Below the pieces are notes generated by a model. The model saw only the letters and a program-made list of their open reading frames with translations, was not told the origin of the DNA and made no database searches. A stretch of DNA of 5,961 nt from positions 744-6,704 of the forward strand of contig DFGM01000153.1 of NCBI GenBank assembly GCA_002371755.1, written 5' to 3'. This document shows, one piece after another, positions 1 through 5,356 of the stretch. Numbering within the stretch: position 1 is the stretch's first letter; every line of letters begins with the position of its first letter. This DNA comes from Verrucomicrobia bacterium UBA3750 (lineage in GTDB: Bacteria; Verrucomicrobiota; Kiritimatiellia; RFP12; UBA1067). A program made the position numbers and the translations under genes.

Positions 1-1171
1 TGTAGTCCGGCACCATGCGCTTCGCAGTGCACTTCGCCGCAAGTTCGGTCAGATACCAATAGGGCGAATCGGAGTGGATGTTCTGCTCCTCGAGCACGTA
101 GATCAGCTTCGGGAACGCCGGGGTCACGTAGACGCCCTTCTCATTCTTGACGCCGAGGATGCGTTCGTTGAGCACTTCCTCGATAACCATGGCGAGGTCT
201 TTGCGCTCTGTCGCATCGTGCGCTTCGCCCAAATACATGTATACCGTCACGAACGGAGCCTGGCCATTGGTGGTCATGAGCGTGACGACCTGGTACTGGA
301 TTGTCTGCACGCCCTTCTTGATTTCGCGGCGGACGCGCTTTTCGACGATAGCGTCGAACGCCTCCTTGGCCATCTCCACGCCCGCTTCCTTGCACTCCGC
401 CTCAAGCTCCTTGCGTATGGCCTGACGGGAAATATCGACGAACGGCGCCAGGTGCGTAAGAGAAATGGATTGCCCGCCATACTGGTTGCTCGCCACCTGG
501 GCGATGATTTGCGTCGCGATATTGCACGCCGTGGAGAACGACTTCGGCTTCTCGATCATCGTGCCGGAGATGACAGTGCCGTTCTGAAGCATGTCTTCAA
601 GATTCACGAGGTCGCAGTTGTGCATGTGCTGCGCGAAATAATCCATGTCATGGAAATGGATGATTCCGTCTTCGTGCGCCTGAACGACATCCGCAGGCAG
701 AAGGAGACGGCGCGAGACATCTTTCGAAACTTCGCCCGCCATGTAGTCGCGCTGCACCGAGTTTATGGCGGGGTTCTTGTTGGCGTTCTCCTGCTTCACG
801 TCTTCGTTGTTGCACTCGATAAGCGAGAGTATCTGCTTATCGGTCGTATTCTGCTGACGGAGAAGGGACTGCTTGTAGCGATAGGTGATATACTTCTTGG
901 AGATTTCCGTCGCATTGAACTCGATAAGCTTGGTTTCGACGACATCCTGGATTTCTTCTACCGTCATGGCGCGGTCTCTTGCCGCAGCGACACCCGCCAC
1001 CTCGTCGGCAATAAGATTGATGCGCCCTTCGCTGAGAGCATCCTTATACTCCACCGCCTGGTTCGCCTTGCGAATGGCGTTCCTGATCTTGGCGATATCG
1101 AACGGCTGCTCCTCTCCGCTGCGCTTGATGATTGTCATTGGACGCAGCTTGCCACTCTTGTTCTCTTCCAT
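1..1171 (-). CDS. nrdD: Anaerobic (class III) ribonucleoside-triphosphate reductase, N-terminal part, cut by the left window edge
   Basis: NrdD reduces ribonucleoside triphosphates to deoxyribonucleotides in the cytoplasm by glycyl-radical chemistry and needs the activase NrdG, which is not visible here. About 390 codons are present from an ATG at 1171. Residues about 10-105 form an ATP-cone allosteric domain, starting with TIIKRSGEEQPFDIAKIRNA. The reductase domain then shows HFHDMDY (172-178), HNCDLVN (184-190, with the family's first conserved cysteine at 186), SNQYGGQS (228-235), TTNGQAPFVT (300-309) and AKRMVPDY (383-390), all typical of NrdD. The radical cysteine (usually in a GCRSF-like motif), the C-terminal zinc cysteines and the glycyl-radical site lie beyond the edge. 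The ribosome binding site is weak (ATAGG about 6 nt upstream). The gene has its own candidate promoter and a palindromic region upstream. Family assignment is very secure; completeness of the gene cannot be judged. Confidence 0.96.
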   Translation of the reverse strand, partial: MEENKSGKLRPMTIIKRSGEEQPFDIAKIRNAIRKANQAVEYKDALSEGRINLIADEVAGVAAARDRAMTVEEIQDVVETKLIEFNATEISKKYITYRYKQSLLRQQNTTDKQILSLIECNNEDVKQENANKNPAINSVQRDYMAGEVSKDVSRRLLLPADVVQAHEDGIIHFHDMDYFAQHMHNCDLVNLEDMLQNGTVISGTMIEKPKSFSTACNIATQIIAQVASNQYGGQSISLTHLAPFVDISRQAIRKELEAECKEAGVEMAKEAFDAIVEKRVRREIKKGVQTIQYQVVTLMTTNGQAPFVTVYMYLGEAHDATERKDLAMVIEEVLNERILGVKNEKGVYVTPAFPKLIYVLEEQNIHSDSPYWYLTELAAKCTAKRMVPDY

Positions 1172-1200
1172 CTTTTGCCTATCTTTCTTTATATATGGTG

Positions 1201-1242
1201 GAATCACGGTCTCGGGGCACACTCTACCCACAAAGACGATTC
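1201..1242 (-). promoter_or_regulatory. Possible stem-loop in the nrdD leader
   Basis: In the region between the nrdD promoter and start codon, GAATC (1201-1205) pairs with GATTC (1238-1242), and GTCT (1209-1212) pairs with AGAC (1234-1237). This gives a 9-bp stem with a 3-nt bulge on one side. GGG/CCC (1215-1217 with 1227-1229) could extend it inward. The predicted transcription start (about 1238) falls inside the outer arm, so only the inner part may exist in RNA. No known riboswitch is recognised. It may be chance pairing. Confidence 0.22.
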
Positions 1243-1244
1243 AT

Positions 1245-1274
1245 ATTATACTATAATCCGGGCACGAAAATCAA
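1245..1274 (-). promoter_or_regulatory. Sigma-70-type promoter for nrdD
   Basis: On the minus strand, TTGATT (1274-1269, 4 of 6 matches to the -35 consensus) is followed after 18 bp by a perfect TATAAT (1250-1245). This predicts a start near 1238 and a leader of about 67 nt before the nrdD ATG at 1171. It is the best promoter-like match in the only sizeable gap in the window, and it points at nrdD. The element assignment is read directly from sequence; activity is inferred. Confidence 0.65.
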
Positions 1275-1291
1275 GGGGGTATTTTCGGAAG

Positions 1292-1300
1292 TTATCAACA
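1292..1300 (+). promoter_or_regulatory. DnaA-box-like 9-mer upstream of nrdD
   Basis: TTATCAACA differs from the strong DnaA box TTATCCACA at one position. It lies about 18 bp upstream of the -35 element. DnaA is known to regulate ribonucleotide reductase genes in some bacteria, which gives the match some context. A single 9-mer with one mismatch can easily arise by chance. Confidence 0.22.
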
Positions 1301-1304
1301 GACG

Positions 1305-1320
1305 GTAGGGTTATCCCTAC
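1305..1320. promoter_or_regulatory. Palindromic candidate operator, 6-bp arms
   Basis: GTAGGG (1305-1310) and CCCTAC (1315-1320) form a perfect inverted repeat around TTAT. Its centre is 21 bp, two helical turns, from the centre of the neighbouring NrdR-like box, so both would face the same side of the helix. It does not match the NrdR consensus. It lies about 67-82 bp upstream of the predicted nrdD start, where a regulator could bind. As RNA it would be only a short hairpin without a T-tract. Confidence 0.35.
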
Positions 1321-1325
1321 AAACA

Positions 1326-1341
1326 CTACTATATGTAGTAT
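1326..1341. promoter_or_regulatory. Candidate NrdR box upstream of nrdD
   Basis: The 16-mer CTACTATATGTAGTAT matches the recalled NrdR consensus acaCwAtATaTwGtgt at 12 of 16 positions. The core CTATATGTAG has 9 of 10 matches. NrdR is the nucleotide-sensing zinc-finger/ATP-cone repressor of reductase genes, so a box before nrdD is expected. Against it, NrdR sites normally occur in pairs about 31-32 bp apart, no clear second copy is seen, and this site is roughly 88-103 bp upstream of the predicted start. Confidence 0.4.
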
Positions 1342-1348
1342 ACGCCCT

Positions 1349-1365
1349 TCCCCGCAAACCGGGGA
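1349..1365 (-). terminator. GC-rich hairpin after the amidase stop, possible terminator of the pot-amidase operon
   Basis: TCCCCG and CGGGGA form a 6-bp perfect stem around a 5-nt loop, extendable by a G-U pair, beginning 10 nt after the amidase TAA. The position suits transcript termination or 3'-end protection. No run of T follows on the minus strand, so it is not a classical intrinsic terminator and read-through into nrdD is possible. Confidence 0.35.
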
Positions 1366-1375
1366 GCGAAAACAT

Positions 1376-2449
1376 TTATTTCGCCCAAATCCCCATGCCT
1401 TTTTCGATTTTGGCTGGATTTATCAAGTTCCCCGGAATAACCTTGTTGCGGATGGTGTAGAAAGTATTGGGGCTATTCCATTTGGCTCCGGCGATGCGCG
1501 AAGCGGTGTTGTAAGGCGATACGGTGCCGATGAGCCTGTAGCCTCGACGCTTCAAATCGGCCTGCGAGGTCGGAATGCGGTCTGTCGGGGTGGTTTTGGG
1601 CGCGGCTTTCGTCTTTGCCGCAGACTTTGACTTTAGGCCTTTTGGTGCAGAAGTGGAAGGTTCGACCTTGGGAGGCGCCGGGGCCTTTATCTGGCCGGAG
1701 GAGGTGTTTTCCAAGCCAAACATGCCCAACAGCCGGTCTGTCGCAGAGGGAGCGGGCTTTGGGGCGGAAGCGATATTGGCCTTGGCGTACGTGCCGCGCA
1801 TTGTATCGACATTGCCGTAGAGCACCTTTTCCAAGTACGGGTCGCCCACGGCGAGACGCTTTGCCTTCGTATCCGGGTCGGAAGCGACCCGCTTTTTGAG
1901 GTCGAGCACCCGTCTCACGCTTGGCATCGCGAAGAGCATGCCGCACTGTTTGCGTCCGCGGCAGCGTTTCTTATGCCATTTGTTCGGTGCGCTGTAGGCC
2001 ACATGGGCGTGGCAGACCACCTTCTCGTCGCCTAGGTGGTACATGGACTGCAACTCCTTTACGAGAGTGCGGATGGCTGCGAGCTGCACAAGGCTCATGG
2101 CCTTGTCGTGGTAGCCGACGCATTCAATGCCGATGGAGAACTTGTCGACGTCCTCTTTGCCGTTCCACATCGAGCGGCCCGCATGGAAGGCTTCGCGGTC
2201 GCGGTCCACTATCCTATATACGGTGCCTTCCTCGGTGACACAATAATGGCATTCGCCGCGCTCGGAAAGTTTCTTCAAGGAACCCCTTGCCGCGGCTTCG
2301 GTTGTATGGAGCACGATAAGTTCCGTCGTGCGGCGGATTGGACGCTCCGGATTTCGCGGACTCCGGTAGCGGTCCGAGGCGTCAATTGCGAATACGCCCG
2401 CGCTCATAAGCGCGAGCGCGAGCGCAATCGCATGACGGCCGGGCTTCAC
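1376..2449 (-). CDS. Secreted N-acetylmuramoyl-L-alanine amidase (Amidase_2/PGRP fold) with LysM-like tail
   Basis: A 357-residue protein predicted to cut the bond between muramic acid and the stem peptide of peptidoglycan. Residues 1-21 look like a signal peptide: K2 and R5, a hydrophobic AIALALALMSAG stretch, and probable cleavage after VFA. The catalytic domain covers about 40-185: LIVLHTTE with likely zinc ligand H48, HYCVTEEGTVYRIVD, FHAGRS (H89), SIGIE with the likely acid E109, and VCHAHVAYSAPNKW (H147/H149). A cysteine at 163 may be the third zinc ligand, as in T7 lysozyme and PGRPs. A Pro/Ala/Lys-rich linker (about 225-290) follows, then a C-terminal segment (about 300-357) ending NLINPAKIEKGMGIW, which resembles the end of a LysM domain. 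The GTG start gives a GTGA overlap with potD and keeps the signal peptide; the next ATG (codon 15) would destroy it. The ribosome binding site is weak, so translational coupling is likely. Role could be cell-wall recycling, division or remodelling. Confidence 0.87.
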   Translation of the reverse strand: MKPGRHAIALALALMSAGVFAIDASDRYRSPRNPERPIRRTTELIVLHTTEAAARGSLKKLSERGECHYCVTEEGTVYRIVDRDREAFHAGRSMWNGKEDVDKFSIGIECVGYHDKAMSLVQLAAIRTLVKELQSMYHLGDEKVVCHAHVAYSAPNKWHKKRCRGRKQCGMLFAMPSVRRVLDLKKRVASDPDTKAKRLAVGDPYLEKVLYGNVDTMRGTYAKANIASAPKPAPSATDRLLGMFGLENTSSGQIKAPAPPKVEPSTSAPKGLKSKSAAKTKAAPKTTPTDRIPTSQADLKRRGYRLIGTVSPYNTASRIAGAKWNSPNTFYTIRNKVIPGNLINPAKIEKGMGIWAK

Positions 2450-3528
2450 CTCGCTTCAGTAGCCTTGATTCTATCCCAGGCCTTGTTATAGAGCTCCATC
2501 GCACCGGGAATGGTATCGATGGCGCTGATGACCTGCCCCTTCTTTATCGTCTCGGAGTCGAGAATGATTTGCTTGCGGAAGTCTTCATCCAGGGCGTCGA
2601 TGCCGGGCTTGACCGGCGAGGGGCCGAGGATATACTCCATGTTCGCCTTTGCATTCTCGCCGTCATAGAGGAAATCAATGAAAGCGTAGGCGAGAGACGG
2701 ATTAGGGGCGGTCGCGGAAAGCACCATTTCATCGAACGCTATGGAAAAGCCTTCCTTCGGCAGCGCAAAGCCAATGTCGTTCCTGGGCTCGATGCCTTCT
2801 TCCTCGTCGCCGAGAATCACCTGAGTCGCATCCGTGGAATAGCCCTGGCCGATCCATGTGGCGCCGGAGGGGACTTCCGTCTTGTAGCTTTCCGCGTCGA
2901 ACTTGCGGATGTTCTGCTTCCAAGTAAGGACGGTATCGACGGCGCGGTTGATTTCGACGGGATTCACGGAGTTGACGGAATAGCCGCAAGCCATGAGACC
3001 CGCGCCTATGACCTCGCGAATATCGTCGAGAAGCGTGATTTTGCCCTTCATGGCGGGATTGGCGAGAATAGTCCACGAGTTTATATCCGCCCCGGCAGGC
3101 ACCTTATCCTTCATATAGCAGAAGCCCGTGTAAGTGACGGCGTATGGGACGTTATACGCGAAGGACGGATCGAGGATCTGGCTTGCGAAGGAAGGATCGA
3201 AGTTCTTCTTCACATTGGGAATCTTCGAGTGGTCAAGGGGCTGTATGAGGTCCTCTTTGGCCATGAGGGCGACGAGATAGGACGAGGGGGTGATAATGTC
3301 GTATCCCGTGCCTCCGGCCTTGAGTTTGGCGTACATCGTCTCGTTGGAATCGAAAGTGTCCACTACGACGCGGCAGTTGTTGGCCGCCTCGAACGCCTCG
3401 ATTACCTCGGGGGCGATATAGTCGGACCAAGTGTAGATGTGGAGTTCCGCCTTCTTTTCGCAACCTGCGAACGAGAGTGCGGCGATTGCGGCGCAAGCCG
3501 CCGTAGTGCGTATACTGGTGAGTTTCAT
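2446..3528 (-). CDS. potD: Spermidine/putrescine-type ABC transporter substrate-binding lipoprotein
   Basis: A 360-residue extracytoplasmic binding protein that would capture a polyamine or similar cation and deliver it to PotBC. Residues 1-23 form a lipoprotein signal ending LSFAGC with C23 as the lipidation site. Phe at -3 of the lipobox is unusual. The mature part begins with the PotD/PotF signature: IYTWSDYIAPEVIEAF (W34, Y37), DTFDSNETMYAKLKAGGTGYDIITPSSY (58-84), LLDDIREVIGAGL (167-178, with D169/E172 at the usual acidic ligand positions) and TWIGQGYSTDA. Family members usually carry an aromatic residue just before the pocket aspartate in a W-x-D motif; here the segment reads IAFDEM with Ala at 264, so ligand preference may differ. 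The open frame runs upstream to 4428 inside potC and potB, but that part is out of frame with real genes. The ATG at 3528 has AGGA 8 nt upstream and starts the signal peptide. Confidence 0.93.
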   Translation of the reverse strand: MKLTSIRTTAACAAIAALSFAGCEKKAELHIYTWSDYIAPEVIEAFEAANNCRVVVDTFDSNETMYAKLKAGGTGYDIITPSSYLVALMAKEDLIQPLDHSKIPNVKKNFDPSFASQILDPSFAYNVPYAVTYTGFCYMKDKVPAGADINSWTILANPAMKGKITLLDDIREVIGAGLMACGYSVNSVNPVEINRAVDTVLTWKQNIRKFDAESYKTEVPSGATWIGQGYSTDATQVILGDEEEGIEPRNDIGFALPKEGFSIAFDEMVLSATAPNPSLAYAFIDFLYDGENAKANMEYILGPSPVKPGIDALDEDFRKQIILDSETIKKGQVISAIDTIPGAMELYNKAWDRIKATEAR

Positions 3529-3530
3529 CG

Positions 3531-4361
3531 TTATTTTCCTTTTGCTGTCTTGTTTTGTGGTTGTCTGCGCGATATGAGCTTGGAAAGACCCACCAAGGCG
3601 CAGGTGAAAATGAGCATGAGCGTGGAGAGGGCGAAGACGCAAGGCAGGTTGCGCGAATGCTTCGTCATGCTGCTCACGTAAGTCGGGAAGGTATTGGTGC
3701 CGGCGCCGTTCACGAACGAGGTGATTACGACGTCGTCGATGGAAAGCGTGAAGGCGAGAAGGCCGCCCGCCACGATCCCCGGAAGGAGAATCGGCAGCTC
3801 CACATGGAAAAACGTATACCACGGGCCGGCGCCAAGGTCGTATGCCGCTTCCACGATCCTGTCGTCGAAATCCTGCAGACGCGCAAGCACCGTCATGGCG
3901 ACGTAGGAGACGCAGAACGTGACATGCGCTATGAGGATGGTCCAGAAACCGCACTCCACGTTGGCCGCCACGAAAAGCATCAAAAGCGAGATTCCTATCA
4001 GGATGTCCGGCATGATGAGAGGCGTATAGACGAGCGAGTGGTGTATGGATTGCAGACGGTCTTTCCACCGATGGAGCGCCAATGCGGCCGTGGTGCCGAT
4101 GGCGCACGAAACGAGAGTCGCAAGCCCCGCGATGGTAAGCGAGAGCCAGAAACTCTGCATAAGCGCTTTCACCGCATGGTGGCCGCCGAATATCTGCGAG
4201 TACCATTTGGACGTAAAGCCGATGAAGCGCCCGGACGCGTCGAAGAAGCTCATCGAGACGCCGTTCGGCACGAAACCGTATGCGACAACGAGCAGAATCG
4301 GCACATAGAGGAACGCGAGCACTATGCCCAGGACGACCGCGGAGAAGTTGGAGCGTTTCAT
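3531..4361 (-). CDS. potC: Polyamine ABC transporter permease PotC
   Basis: A 276-residue inner-membrane permease that, with PotB, forms the translocation channel. About six hydrophobic segments are visible (roughly 8-30, 69-97, 112-133, 139-161, 191-209 and 241-262). The EAA loop that docks on the ATPase is clear at 171-190: EAAYDLGAG, then nine residues after the glycine, VELP. IDD at 208-210 followed by VVITSFVNGAGTNTFP is a characteristic PotC/PotI segment. Length is normal for the family (about 260-280). The ATG overlaps the potB stop as ATGA, and a G-rich ribosome binding site lies 7 nt upstream. The C-terminus ends in a short basic tail. The stop is 2 bp before potD, whose ribosome binding site lies inside the last potC codons. 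Confidence 0.95.
   Translation of the reverse strand: MKRSNFSAVVLGIVLAFLYVPILLVVAYGFVPNGVSMSFFDASGRFIGFTSKWYSQIFGGHHAVKALMQSFWLSLTIAGLATLVSCAIGTTAALALHRWKDRLQSIHHSLVYTPLIMPDILIGISLLMLFVAANVECGFWTILIAHVTFCVSYVAMTVLARLQDFDDRIVEAAYDLGAGPWYTFFHVELPILLPGIVAGGLLAFTLSIDDVVITSFVNGAGTNTFPTYVSSMTKHSRNLPCVFALSTLMLIFTCALVGLSKLISRRQPQNKTAKGK
3537..3540 (-). promoter_or_regulatory. Ribosome binding site that fixes the potD start
   Basis: AGGA on the minus strand, within AAAGGAAAA, sits 8 nt before the ATG at 3528 and overlaps the final codons of potC. It supports that ATG over the much longer open frame extending upstream. Confidence 0.7.
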
Positions 4362-5356
4362 GATGCAGCCCCCCTTCCCACCATGAGGCGCGCAGTCTCG
4401 CGCTCAAGCCGCTTGCTGGCCTTGACATCCTGACGCTTCTTCCAATACATCGCTATGCCCAACGGCACGAGCACGGATACCGCCATCAAAGCCGCAAGAG
4501 CCGAAGCATGGGGTATGTTGCGGTTTTGCATCGCGCGCATGAAGATTTTGTTGCCTATGAGCACACAGTTGGTTCCGCCCAGCATCTGCGGGATTACGTA
4601 GCTGCCTATGGCGGGGATGAACACCATTAGCACGGCCGAGACGATTCCCTGGCGGATACCCGGCACGAATATCTTGCGGAACGCGTAGAATCCCCTCGCC
4701 CCGAGGTCGCGAGCCGCCTCCAGAAGCGAGAAATCGAACTTCTCCGCCGCCGTGTAGATGGGCATGATTGCGAACGGAAGGAACGAATATACAGAAACCA
4801 GCACGACCGCCGCCTCGGAATCGAGAATCGTCGAGGATGCCGCGTCAAGAGGCGCGTTGGAGGCGAAACCCGCCCACACGAGGAAGTTCTGCGCGAAACC
4901 GGGGAGCCAGTCGAAGAGCCAGTCTTTCACCTTGAGCCACGAGAAGTAGCACGTCTGGAGCCATCCGTCGGGATGGAGCATCGTCTTCCACGCGAAAACC
5001 CTCACCACGAAACTAGTCCAGAACGGCAGCATGATGGAGCCGGCCACGATGGCTCGCCATTTCGTATTCATGCGGGCGATGGCGTAGGCGCACGGCAAAG
5101 CGAGCACTATGCACCACACCGTCACCTCGAATGAGATGCGGAGGGTGTTCCAGACGATTGCCGGGTAGTCGGGGTCCACGAGTTCGCGCCAAGTGGAAAG
5201 CGACCACTCGCCAACGCCGCCATTGGCAGTGTGCCCGTGGAACGTGAACGCCAGCACAATCAGCGCCGGCACCGCGAAGAACAGCGCCAGCCACAGAAAA
5301 CTGGGCAGCGTCACGAGCCATTCCGCCTTCCGCGAACGCAAAGGGTTCTCTTTCAT
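4358..5356 (-). CDS. potB: Polyamine ABC transporter permease PotB
   Basis: A 332-residue inner-membrane permease, partner of PotC. Hydrophobic segments lie at about 13-38, 75-95, 103-122, 182-204, 236-258 and 286-304. The EAA loop is at 213-232: EAARDLGARGF followed by IFVP at the expected spacing. GSYVIPQMLGG (251-261) is a PotB/PotH hallmark. The protein is about 45-55 residues longer than a typical PotB (about 275-285). The extra length seems to be a Trp-rich stretch in the loop between the third and fourth membrane segments (about 131-180) and a charged C-terminal tail (306-332). The start ATG overlaps the potA stop as ATGA and is preceded by GGTGGAAG as a ribosome binding site. PotH is an alternative name if the substrate is putrescine. 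Confidence 0.94.
   Translation of the reverse strand: MKENPLRSRKAEWLVTLPSFLWLALFFAVPALIVLAFTFHGHTANGGVGEWSLSTWRELVDPDYPAIVWNTLRISFEVTVWCIVLALPCAYAIARMNTKWRAIVAGSIMLPFWTSFVVRVFAWKTMLHPDGWLQTCYFSWLKVKDWLFDWLPGFAQNFLVWAGFASNAPLDAASSTILDSEAAVVLVSVYSFLPFAIMPIYTAAEKFDFSLLEAARDLGARGFYAFRKIFVPGIRQGIVSAVLMVFIPAIGSYVIPQMLGGTNCVLIGNKIFMRAMQNRNIPHASALAALMAVSVLVPLGIAMYWKKRQDVKASKRLERETARLMVGRGAAS

Noticed and set aside
1302..1319. Partial similarity to the I-SceI homing endonuclease site (TAGGGATAAC on the minus strand)
   Set aside because: Only the first ten bases match and the second half diverges; there is no intron or endonuclease gene. The match is explained by the palindrome at 1305-1320.
1172..1375. 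Riboswitch, such as a cobalamin or purine type, in the nrdD leader
   Set aside because: No conserved riboswitch core is recognisable, and the predicted leader of about 67 nt is too short for a cobalamin riboswitch.
74..1630. 518-residue plus-strand open frame antisense to nrdD and the amidase 3' end
   Set aside because: It is the antisense shadow of nrdD, which is unmistakable on the other strand. Its translation is low in structure, resembles no known family, and runs through the nrdD promoter region.
2569..3681. 370-residue plus-strand open frame antisense to potD
   Set aside because: Shadow of potD in GC-rich DNA; no recognisable domain and no ribosome binding site or operon context.
3529..4428. 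N-terminal extension of the potD frame through potC
   Set aside because: This part is out of frame with potC and potB, which are real. The potD signal peptide and ribosome binding site place the start at 3528.
3555..4433. 292-residue plus-strand open frame antisense to potC
   Set aside because: Highly charged Arg/Glu/His-rich translation typical of antisense reading of a membrane protein gene; potC is clear on the minus strand.
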